Below are positions 1 to 8,800 of a stretch of DNA of 64,000 bases, piece after piece. Source of the stretch: an uncultured bacterium (lineage in GTDB: Bacteria > Planctomycetota > JAJSAM01 > JAJVHW01); the NCBI GenBank assembly GCA_937996235.1, contig CALKVK010000011.1, positions 62,001 to 126,000 of the forward strand, written 5' to 3'. Made by a program: the position numbers and the translations under genes. Every line of letters starts with the position of its first letter. Positions within the stretch are counted from its first letter, which is position 1. Below the pieces are notes generated by a model. It was given only the letters and a program-made list of their open reading frames with translations. It ran no database searches and had not been told where the DNA came from.

Positions 1-453
1 GGGGGGAGCGTCTATAACCCCGCCCAAGTGATGCGCGACGCGTCGGTCGCTGCGGCGACGAAGGAGATCGACGGGCTGCTGGCGGCGATCCCGAACAAGG
101 GATGGAAAGAGGTGCCCCTCGAGACGATCCGCAAGCTCGTCTCCCTTTCGAGGCCCGACGAGAGCGCGTCCGCCTGCATCTGGAACTCGGAGGCGATCTC
201 CGAGTCGATCGGGCAGCTAGCGGACATCAAGAAGCAGTCCACGGGTTACGTCTACGTGGACCGCGATCGCGGCCTCCGCGAGGCGCGCGACGAGACGCAG
301 GGCATCCTGACCGGCGGCGAGGCGGGGACGGTGCCGCCCGAGAAGGTCACTCTCTTCCTGCTTCGCACCAGGGCCGACAAGGGGGAGCAACCTGCGTGGT
401 GGCCGCAGGTCCGGTTCCCGGCCGGTCAGTACGCCATCGCGTTCTCGATGTAG
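1..453 (+). CDS. Unknown protein, C-terminal part (cut by window edge)
   Basis: The reading frame is open to the left edge, so the true start lies outside the window; a GTG-ATG pair at 28-33 is only an internal possibility. The visible 150 residues are hydrophilic and mixed alpha/beta, with no membrane segment and no motif I recognise. Residues such as SVYNPAQV just before the GTG read as ordinary coding sequence, which favours a longer protein. It ends with an aromatic, hydrophobic tail (QYAIAFSM). It converges on the minus-strand gene at 563, with a weak GCGA-GCG-TCGC-TTT hairpin near 541-553 between them. No function is proposed. Confidence 0.6.
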   Translation, partial: GGSVYNPAQVMRDASVAAATKEIDGLLAAIPNKGWKEVPLETIRKLVSLSRPDESASACIWNSEAISESIGQLADIKKQSTGYVYVDRDRGLREARDETQGILTGGEAGTVPPEKVTLFLLRTRADKGEQPAWWPQVRFPAGQYAIAFSM

Positions 454-562
454 GGGCCGGCTCAGGGCAGACCTCGGCGAACCGCTGGTGGAGGCTTGCA
501 TGCTGCCCAGGCCGGGTTCTGTACGGGAACAATCCCAGTAGCGAGCGTCGCTTTGGCGCGCG

Positions 563-1819
563 CTACCCGAAGCCGCGCGTGCCGAATTGCTCGAGCTTGG
601 CTGCCTGTTCCGGCATCAGGAGCGCCGGGGCGCCGCCCGCGGCGGTCGGGTAGACCCGGGCCGCCTCCCAGAGGTGTTGGCGGACGCTGGCTGCGACGCC
701 TGGCTTGACGCCGGCCGCGACGAGGGCGGCGTGGTGGAAGAGGTAGGCGTTCTCGATGACGAGGGGGCGGGTGAGGCCGCGTGAACTGGCGGCGGAGCGC
801 TTCGGGCCGGTCAGGACGAGGTAGGTGTCGGGCGGATCGGCGACGGCCGCGTCGAGGATGCCCTCCTGCGCGCCGTAGAACTTCACGTTGACGGTGTGAC
901 CCGCGAAGGGGCCACCGCGGAAGACGCCGTCGGCGCCCTTGTGGACTGCGGAGTCGTAAAGCTCGATGTCGAAGACGTGGGCCGCGATGAACTCGCCCAG
1001 GTGGCCGCGCTCCGCGGGGCGGCCGATGAGGCGGGCGATCTGGGCGTCGAGTGCGTTGCGTCGGCGCAGGAGCGCCGCGAGGCGCTCGAGAGGCTCGGCC
1101 GCGCGGAGCCAGAGATGGCAGCGCGTCCGGCAGCGCTCGCTCTGGGCGTCGCCGAACACTCGCGCCGCGTGGGGGTCCGGCCACGCGGCGTCGAACCGCT
1201 GCCAGCGGCCTGCGCGGATGCCCGCGGCGGCCTCGAGCTCGGTGAGGTCGGCGTCGGTCATCTCCCAGCGCGAACCGGGCTCGTCGAGGTCGAACGCCAC
1301 GACGAGCACGCCGACGAGCGCCGCGACCTCGGGCAGGAGCGCCGCGACCTTCGCGAAGTCGCGGGCGGCGCCGGACGCTTCATCGACGAGGTGCTTCCGG
1401 TAGCTGCGGTTCGAACGCAATCGCGTCCGCTCGCGGAGGTACGTCCACGCACCCTTGACCTCGATCCAGGCCTGCGCACCTTCCTCCAGTTCCAGGACGA
1501 GGTCGCAGGTGCCGCGCGTGACGCCGTCGTCGAGGCGGCGCGCGCGCGATGGATACGGCATCTGCGCGGCCGCTGCCTGCACCGTGGTCCCGTCCGGCAG
1601 ACGCGCGGCCAGCGCCTCGGAGATGGCGTCCTCGGTCGTGTCCCTGCCCGTGCGGCCGAGGTGGGCGTGCAGCCAGCGGAGGCCGGTCGCGTAGCCGTTG
1701 CGGACCGTGTCTGCCTCGTGGTCGAGCTCCGCGAGCACTCCAAAGATGCGCTCCGCCAGCGTGGATGCGCAGTTCGTGCGATCGGCGCTCGAAACGGCGC
1801 CCCCATCCGATTCCCCCAT
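563..1819 (-). CDS. Protein with PD-(D/E)XK-like N-terminus and DUF6998-like C-terminus
   Basis: A 418-residue soluble protein. I chose the ATG at 1819 because AGGTGAGGAG lies just before it; the frame upstream is arginine-rich noise. The N-terminal half contains TCDLVLELEEG followed by AWIEVKGAW, the D...ExK arrangement of the PD-(D/E)XK nuclease fold, with an upstream conserved glutamate-containing helix (TTEDAISEALAARL). The C-terminal half has IGRPAERGHLGEFIA, SAVHKGADG, TVNVKFYGAQEGI and YLVLTGPK, which resemble DUF6998 domains that are also suspected nuclease-fold modules. It may act in restriction or defence, but no partner (methylase or helicase) is visible. It is divergent from the tetR gene, and its start lies 165 bp from it. 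Function is inferred from motifs only. Confidence 0.75.
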   Translation of the reverse strand: MGESDGGAVSSADRTNCASTLAERIFGVLAELDHEADTVRNGYATGLRWLHAHLGRTGRDTTEDAISEALAARLPDGTTVQAAAAQMPYPSRARRLDDGVTRGTCDLVLELEEGAQAWIEVKGAWTYLRERTRLRSNRSYRKHLVDEASGAARDFAKVAALLPEVAALVGVLVVAFDLDEPGSRWEMTDADLTELEAAAGIRAGRWQRFDAAWPDPHAARVFGDAQSERCRTRCHLWLRAAEPLERLAALLRRRNALDAQIARLIGRPAERGHLGEFIAAHVFDIELYDSAVHKGADGVFRGGPFAGHTVNVKFYGAQEGILDAAVADPPDTYLVLTGPKRSAASSRGLTRPLVIENAYLFHHAALVAAGVKPGVAASVRQHLWEAARVYPTAAGGAPALLMPEQAAKLEQFGTRGFG

Positions 1820-1935
1820 GCTCCTCACCTCCGCGATCTCCCGCGGGGAAGCGTACCCGACCGATCCCCGTCGCACCGCGCCGACCTCGGGCCCTCGCGA
1901 GCAGGTGCCCACGCCGGGCGCCCCCGGCCCGTTCT

Positions 1936-1949
1936 GGACCGGACGGTCC
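1936..1949. promoter_or_regulatory. Putative TetR operator (upstream of tetR)
   Basis: GGACCG-GA-CGGTCC is a perfect inverted repeat with a 2-base centre, 34 bp before the tetR ATG. The same half-site arrangement recurs at 2683-2696 ahead of the SDR gene. This pairing is what an autoregulating TetR with one neighbouring target would show. The location fits autorepression; binding itself is inferred. Confidence 0.6.
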
Positions 1950-1983
1950 GGGTGTGCGCACGATGGCGCGCGGAGCGCACGCG

Positions 1984-2574
1984 ATGGCACGGCCGAAGGA
2001 GTTCGACGTCGATCTGGCCCTGGAGCGGGCGATGGACGTGTTCTGGGTGCACGGCTACGAGGCGACGTCGCTGCCGATGCTGCTCGAGGCGACGGGGATC
2101 GGGCGGCAGAGCCTCTACGACACGTTCGGCGGGAAGCGCGAGCTGTTCCTCGCGGCGCTCGACCGGTACGACGCGAAGGTGGCGGAGGCGATCGTGGCGC
2201 CGCTCGTCGCGGACGACGCCGAGCGCGGTGGGCTCGCGGCGATCCGGGCGTACTTCGACGAGGCGGTGCTGCGGCTGACGCGCGAGAAGCCGTGCCGTGC
2301 GTGCCTTGTCGCGAACGCGACGATGGAGCTCGCGCCGCGCGACGCGGAGATCACGGCGCGGGTCGCGCGGTCGATCCGGCGCATCGAGACGGCGCTGCGG
2401 ATGGCGGTCGTCCGGGGGCAGGAGCGCGGCGAGATCGGGGCGCGCCACGAGCCGCGCGCGCTCGCGCGCTTCCTCGCGAGCGTGGGGTTCGGGCTGGCGG
2501 TGGCGGCGAAGGCGGGGGCCACGCGCAAGGCGCTGCGCGAGACGGTGGACGTCGCGCTCGGCGCGCTCGCCTGA
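1984..2574 (+). CDS. TetR-family transcriptional regulator
   Basis: A 196-residue one-component repressor. The ATG at 1984 starts the typical MARPKEFDVDLAL opening; an in-frame ATG at 1963 would add seven residues. Residues about 9-55 form the N-terminal three-helix DNA-binding domain, with GIGRQSLYDTFGGKRELF as the recognition helix and its cap. The rest is the helical ligand-binding and dimer domain, including PCRACLVANATMEL, typical of the TetR group in which a Cys sits near the ligand pocket. It is followed by an SDR gene on the same strand, and both have a GGACCG-N2-CGRTCC operator in front. It probably represses itself and the SDR gene until an unknown, perhaps lipophilic or electrophilic, ligand appears. 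Confidence 0.9.
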   Translation: MARPKEFDVDLALERAMDVFWVHGYEATSLPMLLEATGIGRQSLYDTFGGKRELFLAALDRYDAKVAEAIVAPLVADDAERGGLAAIRAYFDEAVLRLTREKPCRACLVANATMELAPRDAEITARVARSIRRIETALRMAVVRGQERGEIGARHEPRALARFLASVGFGLAVAAKAGATRKALRETVDVALGALA

Positions 2575-2681
2575 GCGACGGTCCGCAGCATCGCGCGCGG
2601 TCGGGCCGCGGTACGGCGGCGCCGCCGGCGGCAGAGCGGCGCCCGCTCGCGGGAACTTCACGCGCGGTTTCCGGGATTTTT

Positions 2682-2697
2682 TGGACCGTTCGATCCA
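2682..2697. promoter_or_regulatory. Putative TetR operator in front of the SDR gene
   Basis: TGGACCGTTCGATCCA is a near-perfect palindrome (one mismatched pair) matching the half-sites at 1936-1949. It lies about 50 bp before the SDR start in a short AT-richer stretch, and CATTAT at 2696-2701 overlaps its right end as a possible -10 element. Repression by blocking RNA polymerase is the natural reading, but this is inference. Confidence 0.6.
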
Positions 2698-2748
2698 TTA
2701 TCACGCGGTCGGGCACGGGGCCCGGGACGGACCGGAGGAGACGCGACG

Positions 2749-3495
2749 ATGCGACTGGACGGCAAGACGGCGGTGGTGACCGGAGGCAACAGTGGAATCG
2801 GACTCGCGATCGCGCACGCGCTGAAGGCTGCGGGGGCGCGGGTCGCGCTCACGGGGCGCCGGGCGGACGAGACCGCCGCCGCGGCGCGCGAGGTCGGCGG
2901 CGGAACGCTCGGGATCGTCGGCGACGTCGCGGATCTCGCGGACCTCGACCGGCTGTTCGCGGAGGTGCGCGAGCGGCTCGGGACGATCGACGTGCTCGTC
3001 GCGAACGCGGGGCTCGGGATCGTGCGGCCGCTCGGCGAGACGACCGAGGCCGACTACGACCACATGATGGACGTGAACGCGAAGGGCACGTTCTTCACGG
3101 TGCAGAAGGCGCTGCCCCACCTGAACGACGGCGCGTCGATCGTGCTGACGGGCTCGATCGCGGCCCACGCGGGCATGCCCGGGTTCTCGGTCTACAGCGC
3201 GACGAAGGCGGCGATCCGCTCGTTCGCGCGCACGTTCGCGGCGGAGCTCGCACCGCGCGGCATCCGCGTCAACGTGCTCAGCCCCGGACCGATCGCGACG
3301 CCGATCTTCGACAAGATGGGCCTCGAGAAGGCGCAGGTCGACGCGTTCGCGGAGCACATCGGCACGCAGGTGCCGCTCGGCCGCTTCGGCCGCCCGGACG
3401 AGATGGCGCAGGCGGCGCTGTTCCTCGCGTCGCCGGCGTCGTCGTACGTGACGGGCGCGGACCTGCAGGCCGACGGCGGGCTGACGCAGGTCTGA
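2749..3495 (+). CDS. Short-chain dehydrogenase/reductase
   Basis: A classical SDR of 248 residues, the usual family length. The nucleotide-binding motif TGGNSGIG is at residues 11-18, NAG follows at 86-88, and the catalytic tetrad is N110, S136, Y149 and K153 (YSATK). LSPGPIATP is the usual post-catalytic loop, and the C-terminal VTGADLQADGG is typical. The arginines after the first beta-alpha unit (TGRRAD) suggest NADPH rather than NADH. GGAGGAGACGCGACG precedes the ATG. The substrate is unknown. The gene lies 174 bp after tetR and carries the same operator, so it is probably the regulated target. A strong hairpin follows the gene. Confidence 0.9.
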   Translation: MRLDGKTAVVTGGNSGIGLAIAHALKAAGARVALTGRRADETAAAAREVGGGTLGIVGDVADLADLDRLFAEVRERLGTIDVLVANAGLGIVRPLGETTEADYDHMMDVNAKGTFFTVQKALPHLNDGASIVLTGSIAAHAGMPGFSVYSATKAAIRSFARTFAAELAPRGIRVNVLSPGPIATPIFDKMGLEKAQVDAFAEHIGTQVPLGRFGRPDEMAQAALFLASPASSYVTGADLQADGGLTQV

Positions 3496-3525
3496 CGCGG
3501 TCGGCGCCTGGGACGTGACGGACGA

Positions 3526-3549
3526 CCCCGGCGACGCGTGTCGCCGGGG
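3526..3549 (+). terminator. Terminator-like hairpin after the SDR gene
   Basis: CCCCGGCGAC and GTCGCCGGGG form a perfect 10-bp stem around a GCGT loop, 31 bp after the SDR stop. No T-run follows on the plus strand, as is common in very GC-rich genomes, so this may be a terminator or an RNA-stabilising hairpin. The remaining sequence up to 3757 shows no gene that I can support. Confidence 0.5.
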
Positions 3550-3757
3550 CCGTCGGCGTGATGAGGACGCTCTCCTCACCGGTGTCGGTTTGGGCGGGAC
3601 ACACGGAGGACGTGCGGTGACGATCTCCCGCGCGGACCGGGTCAGGAAGGACAGGCATCTCCGTGCTCATCGACGACTCGATCGGCGCCGCGGGACCCGT
3701 GACGCCGAACTCGGCGCAGCCCGTGACGTTCCCCGTCCACCCACGCCGAGGTGGCGC

Positions 3758-4417
3758 ATGAGCGACGACCTGGCGTTCCGCAAGGCGTGTCTCGCGGGCG
3801 ACGTGGACGGGGTGCGGCGCGGACTCGACGCTGGCTGCGACGCGGCGGCCGCGAACGCGAAGGGGATGACGCCGCTGATGCTCGCGGTCTGGCAGGGCGA
3901 CCATGCGGACGTCGTCGACGTGCTGGTCGGCGCCGGTGCGGACGTGGCGTCGGCGCAGCCGTCGTCGGGCTGGACCGCGTTCACGTTCGCGGCGGTGAAC
4001 GGACGCGCGGCGGCGCTGCCGCGGCTGCTCGCGCACGGAGCGGACCCGCGCGGCGACTGGAAGGCGCTGCACTTCGCCGTGCAGTACCGGAGCGCGGCCA
4101 CGGTGCCGCTGGTGCTCGCCGCGGGCGTGCCGGTGGACGCGCGCGACGACGACGGACGCACCGCGCTGCACCGCGCCGCGCGCAACTCGGACGCGGGCCT
4201 CGTCGCGCTCTTGCTCGAAGCGGGCGCGGATGCGAACGCGCGGGACGCCGCCGGGCGCACACCGCTCCACGAGGCGTGCGCGAAGGCGAACGTCGCAAAC
4301 GTCCACGCGCTCCGCGCCGCGGGAGCGGGCGTCGATGCGGCGGACGGTGCGGGCGTGACGCCGCGCGACGTGGCGCGGAAGGCCGGGCGCGCGAAGATCC
4401 TGGCGGCGCTCGGGTGA
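3758..4417 (+). CDS. Ankyrin-repeat protein
   Basis: A 219-residue protein built of about six ankyrin repeats, recognisable by recurring GMTPLMLAVWQGD, GWTAFTFAAVNG, GRTALHRAAR and GRTPLHEACAKA and by helix-turn GADVNA-like junctions (GADANARDA). The start at 3758 gives MSDDLAFRKACLAGDVDG, the normal opening of short bacterial ankyrin proteins, and GAGG lies 7 bp before it. No signal peptide or membrane segment is present, so it is presumably a cytoplasmic protein-binding scaffold. The partner is unknown; ankyrin repeats bind proteins rather than catalyse. No operon partner is evident. Confidence 0.85.
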   Translation: MSDDLAFRKACLAGDVDGVRRGLDAGCDAAAANAKGMTPLMLAVWQGDHADVVDVLVGAGADVASAQPSSGWTAFTFAAVNGRAAALPRLLAHGADPRGDWKALHFAVQYRSAATVPLVLAAGVPVDARDDDGRTALHRAARNSDAGLVALLLEAGADANARDAAGRTPLHEACAKANVANVHALRAAGAGVDAADGAGVTPRDVARKAGRAKILAALG

Positions 4418-4507
4418 TCGGGCGGGGGCGCCATCGGCTCCTGCGGTCCCGCGTCGGCGGCGCAGTGCGGCGGCGCGTAGAGTGAGCGCACCCCCACGGA
4501 GTCCGCC

Positions 4508-4783
4508 ATGTGCCGCAACATCCGCGTCCTCTTCAACTTCGACCCGCCGGCGACGGACGAGGAGATGCGCGCGGCCGCGCTGCAGTACGTGCGCAAGGTG
4601 AGCGGCGCGACGCGTCCCTCGAAGGCCAACGAGGCGGCGTTCGAGCGTGCGGTCGACGAGGTCGCCCGCGCGACGCGCACGCTGCTCGACGCGCTCAGCA
4701 CGGCGACGCCGCCGCGCGACCGCGAGGAGTTCGCGGCGCGGGCGCGCGAGAAGTCGGCGCGGCGCTTCGGGCGCGCGACCTGA
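4508..4783 (+). CDS. DUF2277 family protein
   Basis: A 91-residue protein matching the DUF2277 pattern from its first residues: MCRNIRVLFNFDPPATDEE, then LQYVRKVSGATRPSKANE and a C-terminal PPRDREEFAARARE. The family is widespread, small, cytoplasmic and of unknown function; the invariant early MCRNI cysteine is present. TAGAGT at 4478-4483, 25 bp before the ATG, is a plausible -10 element, though I see no convincing -35 element. It lies between the ankyrin gene and the tandem repeat with no operon partner. Confidence 0.88.
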   Translation: MCRNIRVLFNFDPPATDEEMRAAALQYVRKVSGATRPSKANEAAFERAVDEVARATRTLLDALSTATPPRDREEFAARAREKSARRFGRAT

Positions 4784-4842
4784 GCGAGCGCCGCGCCGGA
4801 TGCGCGCGCGAGGCCGCGGGTCTGTCCCCGATTCAACGGCTC

Positions 4843-4980
4843 GTCACGTCGCGAGGCTGCGCGAGGACCGTCCCCTTCGACACGGGAAGTCACGTCGCGA
4901 GGCTGCGCGAGGACCGTCCCCTTCGACACGGGAAGTTGCGGCGCGAGGGTGCGCGAGGACCGTCCCCGATTCGGGGACGG
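4843..4980. repeat. 46-bp tandem repeat, three copies
   Basis: The unit starts at 4843, 4889 and 4935, an exact 46-bp period. The first two copies are nearly identical (both contain CGTCGCGAGGCTGCGCGAGG and the CCGTCCCCTTCGACACGGG core). The third is diverged and ends in the hairpin at 4960-4980. The unit contains CCGTCCCC sequences of the type found in REP-like intergenic repeats. With the flanks it fills most of the roughly 300-bp gap between 4783 and 5084, where I see no gene. Confidence 0.8.
4960..4980. terminator. Perfect hairpin closing the tandem repeat
   Basis: CCGTCCCCG-ATT-CGGGGACGG gives a 9-bp perfect stem with a 3-base loop. It could end transcription from either side or act as the structured end of a REP-like repeat. 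There is no T-run. Confidence 0.45.
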
Positions 4981-5083
4981 GGGTGCGATCGGTTCTACTC
5001 GGCGTGCGGGCGGCGGAGCGTGCCGCAGGCGGCGCCCACGTCGGGCGGCGCGGGCACGCGGGCGCGCCCCGGGAGAGAGCGAC

Positions 5084-5191
5084 ATGGCCAAGGGACAGGT
5101 GCGCGGCGAGAAGAGCAACAAGAAGAAGCTGACGATCAAGGAGAAGCAGGCGAAGAAGGCCGAGAAGAAGGCTCTGAAGAACAAGGGCTGA
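5084..5191 (+). CDS. Tiny lysine-rich protein (35 aa)
   Basis: The reading frame MAKGQVRGEKSNKKKLTIKE continues to a lysine/alanine tail (KKAEKKALKNKG) and stops after 35 residues; more than 40% of residues are lysine. GGGAGAGAG ends 4 bp before the ATG. Short MAKGQ...NKKK proteins of this kind occur in many bacteria as conserved hypothetical genes, which supports a real gene despite the length. The composition suggests nucleic-acid or ribosome binding, but that is inference. Codons are lysine AAG-dominated, unlike the surrounding alanine/arginine-rich frames. Confidence 0.7.
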   Translation: MAKGQVRGEKSNKKKLTIKEKQAKKAEKKALKNKG

Positions 5192-5352
5192 GCGCCGCCC
5201 GCGGCCGTCGTCGTGCGCGCGGTCGATGCCGGGCTCGATCCCCGGGCGACGTCCCGCGCCACGGCGGCGATCCGCGCAGACCCTCGGACCGGAACAGGCG
5301 GCCGAACCGGGCCGCGCGCGTGTCGTCCCACGCACGGAGGGGAATCGACTCG

Positions 5353-5763
5353 ATGCCGCAGGTCGGCTACTCCGGAACCCCCCTCGCGAAGAAGCTCGGC
5401 ATCAAGCCGGGCACGCGCCTGCGCACCGAGGACGCGCCCGCGCACTACGCCGACCTGCTCGCGCCGCTCCCCGACGGCGTGACGCCCTCGACGTCCCTCC
5501 GCCGCGACGTGGACGTCTGGCACCTCTTCACGACGTCGGCGGCACGGTTGCGCGCCCGGCTGCCGAAGGCGCTGGCGGGCATCCGCCGCGACGGCGCGAT
5601 CTGGGTCTCGTGGCCCAAGAAGGCGTCGCGCGTGCCGACCGACGTCACCGAGGACGTCGTGCGCGCCGTGGCCCTGCCGCTCGGCCTCGTGGACGTGAAG
5701 GTCTGCGCGGTGGACGAGGTCTGGTCGGGGCTGAAGCTCGTGATCCGCGTCGAGCGCCGCTGA
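5353..5763 (+). CDS. DUF3052 family protein
   Basis: A 136-residue cytoplasmic protein of the DUF3052 family. It shows the family's opening GYSGTPLAKKLGIKPG, the central IWVSWPKKASRVPTDVTED and the terminal GLVDVKVCAVDEVWSGLK. The start at 5353 is preceded by GGAGGGGAA at about 11 bp. The biochemical function of the family is not established. The gene stands alone, 58 bp before the first sigma-factor fusion and 161 bp after the lysine-rich gene. Confidence 0.88.
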   Translation: MPQVGYSGTPLAKKLGIKPGTRLRTEDAPAHYADLLAPLPDGVTPSTSLRRDVDVWHLFTTSAARLRARLPKALAGIRRDGAIWVSWPKKASRVPTDVTEDVVRAVALPLGLVDVKVCAVDEVWSGLKLVIRVERR

Positions 5764-5821
5764 CGACGGAATCGCGCGCGGCGCCGCCAACACTCCCCCG
5801 CGCGGCGGGAAGATGGGAGTG

Positions 5822-8800
5822 ATGGCCGACGAGGCGCACCCGCGGGTCGATCCGCCGACGCTCGACGTCGCCGCGCTGCTGGAGCACGCGGCGTGGGCGC
5901 GCGCGCTCGCCGCACACCTCGTGCACGGCGCCGCGGACGCCGACGACCTCGTCCAGGAGACGTGGCTCGCCGCGCTGCGCCGCCCGCCGGAGACGGACCG
6001 GCCGCTCCGGCCGTGGCTCGCGACCGTGCTGCGGCGGCTCGCGTCGCGGCGACGTCGCGACGACGGCCGCCGTGCGCGGCGCGAGACCGCCGCCGCGGCG
6101 CGCGAGGACGAGACGACGGTGCCCGCGAGCGACGAGATCGCGTCGGCCCTCGAGGCGCGGCGCCTGCTCGGCGTCGCCGTCTCGGAACTGCCGGAGCCGT
6201 TCCGGACGACCGTCTATCTGCGCTACTACGACGGGCTCGACGGCAACGAGGTCGCGGCGCGCACCGGCGTGCCGCCCGGCACGGCGCGCTGGCGCCTCGC
6301 GCGCGGCATCGCGCTCCTGCGCGAGCGCCTCGACGCGCGGACACCCGGCGGGCGCGGCGCGTGGTGCGCGCTGCTCCTGCCGCTCGTGCCGCGGTCCCTT
6401 CTCCCCCACAGCGCCGCGACGGCGGCGGCCGGCGGCACAGCCGCGGCAGGAGCGATCACGATGGCGACGACGACGAAGGTGGTGGCCGCCGCCGCCGTGG
6501 TGCTGGTGCTGGCGACGGCCACGTGGGTCGGGATCGAGGCGACGCACGACGACGCGCCGCCGCGCGAAGACGTCGCGTTCGTGCCGGAGACCTCCGGCGC
6601 TGCGGAGGAGTCGCCGCGGGAGCGCGCGCACGTCGCCACGACGGGAGACGCGGCATCCGAGAGCGACGCCGCGGCGCCGGACGAGCGAACCGCGGTGACG
6701 CCGCCCGCGGCGGACGCGCCCGGTCCGCTGCTGCGCGGACGACTCGTCGGACCGAGTGGCATCGCCGTGGCGCACGGGTGGGTGCGCGTCGGCGACGAGG
6801 ACCCGGCGTTCGAGACGCCGTGCGCGGCCGACGGCACGTTCGCGCTGCACCTGCGCGGCGCACCCGACGCGCGCCGCGTGCGTCTCGACGCGGGCGCCGA
6901 AGGCTGCGGCTCGGAGTCGGTGCGCGTCGACGCCCCCGCCGACGGCATCGTGGAGGTCGGCGACATCGAACTCGGCGACGGCGGCTCGATCGAGGGCCGC
7001 GTCGTCGACACGGCGGGCGCGCCCGTGCCGGGCGCGAGCATCCGCCTCGTCGGCGAGAGCTACCACGCGGAGCTGCTCGAGACGGCGCGGCGGATGCCGA
7101 TCGATCTGACGCGCGCGTTCCCCGCGACCGTCTCGGACGAGTCCGGGCACTTCGTTCTCCCGGGCGTGCGCGTCGGCGCGCCGCGCCTGTGGGCCGCGAA
7201 GGCGGGGTGGCTCGGCAGCCCCAGCGGAGTCATCGAGGTGCGCGCACGGCAGCGCTCGACGGGCGTGCGGATCGTCCTCGAGCGGCCGTCCGAGGACGAG
7301 CTGGTGCGCGTGCTCGTGCAGCGTCGCGACGGCACGCCCGCGGCCGGCGCGGTCGTGCGCTACGCATACGACGGCGACCGCGTCTCGGGCACGAACCAGC
7401 GCACGACGGACGACGCAGGGCGCCTGGAGATCCTGCTCGGCCCGGGGCGCATCCGCTGGCTCACCGCGAGCGGCACGGGCGACGACGGCGAACAGGTCAC
7501 GCGCACGGACGTCGCGCGCGGCAGCAGCGTGACGTTGCGGCTCGGCAGCGCGCCGAGCGTGGAACTGCGCGTGCGCGGAGGCGATGGCGCGCCGCTCGGC
7601 GAGTTCGGGTGGGAGGTGCTCGGCGAGGACGGCTCGTCGCTCGCCGTCGAGGGCCGCGCGGCGCGCGCGGACGGCACCGCGCGCGTCACCCTGCCGCAGG
7701 GGCGCGGGCGCATCGCCGTCGATGCGCCGGGCCACGCGATCGCGACGACGGAGCTGCTGGACACGGCGGCGCTCCCCGACCACGTGGATCTCGTCGCGAC
7801 GCCGCTGCCGGGCATCTCGGGCCGCGTGCTGCTCGACGGTGTGACGCGCGCGGGCGTCACCGTCGAGCTGGTCGCCGCGGTGGGAACCGAGGAGAGCGTG
7901 CAGATCAACGGCCGGCCCACGCGCTGCGAGTTCGAGCCGGCCGCGACGACGACGACGCGCGAGGACGGCTCGTTCGCGCTGACGATGCGCGACAGCGGGC
8001 GCTGGTTCCTGCGCGTGCGCGACGGCGCGTTCGCGGCGCTCTGCGGCCCCTACGACATCGCTGCCGACGCGGGCCGCGCGGGGCTCGAGGTGAGTGTCGG
8101 GCGGCCGGGCGCGATCGAAGGCGTCGTGGTCGTCGACGCCGGCCGCTCGCCCGCAGGCGTGCTGCTCGCCATCACGAACTTCGACGGGCTGCCGCGCACG
8201 ATCCGCACCGACGCGAACGGACGCTTCCGCGCGGAGGGCCTCGCGCCGGGTCCGTGGCTCGTGGGCGAGAGCGAGTTCGAGATCCGCCCGGACGAGGTCG
8301 TGACGACGCGTGCGGCGGGGCGCGAGCGCTTCGAGGCGAACTGCGACGTGCCTCCCGGAGGCACCGCGACGCTGCAGCTCGACCTCCGCGCGGCCACGCG
8401 GCCGACGCTGCGCATCGCCGTGCGCGTGAACGGCCGCCCCGCCGCCGGAGCACGCGTCGCGCTGCTCGCCGACGAGAACCCGTTCGGGCGCGAGGAGAGC
8501 ATCGGCACGCTCGACGCCGACGGCCGCGCGCAGCTCGCGGCCGGCGCGCCCCGACGCGGCGTCGTGCGCATCGTGGGCGCCGATGGGCCCGCGGTGCACG
8601 CGCCGGTGGAGCTCGGCGCAGACGCGCAGCTCGACGTCGCGTGGGAGACGGGGACCGTCGAGGTGACGGGTGTCGCCGCGGACGCGGCGCGCACGGTCGT
8701 GATCGTGGTCCTGCGCGACGACGGGCTGCTCGCGCTCGCCGAGCTGCGCGCGGACGGCGAGGGACGCCTCGTCGCGCGCGATGTCCCGACGGGCCGCGTG

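Noticed and set aside
4843..4980. CRISPR array
   Set aside because: The repeats are directly adjacent with no variable spacers, and no cas gene is present.
5645..8599. A 984-codon minus-strand frame opposite the first sigma fusion, and similar frames opposite 21.8-25 kb
   Set aside because: Arg/His-rich shadow sequence with no motif; the plus-strand frames hold clear sigma and beta domains.
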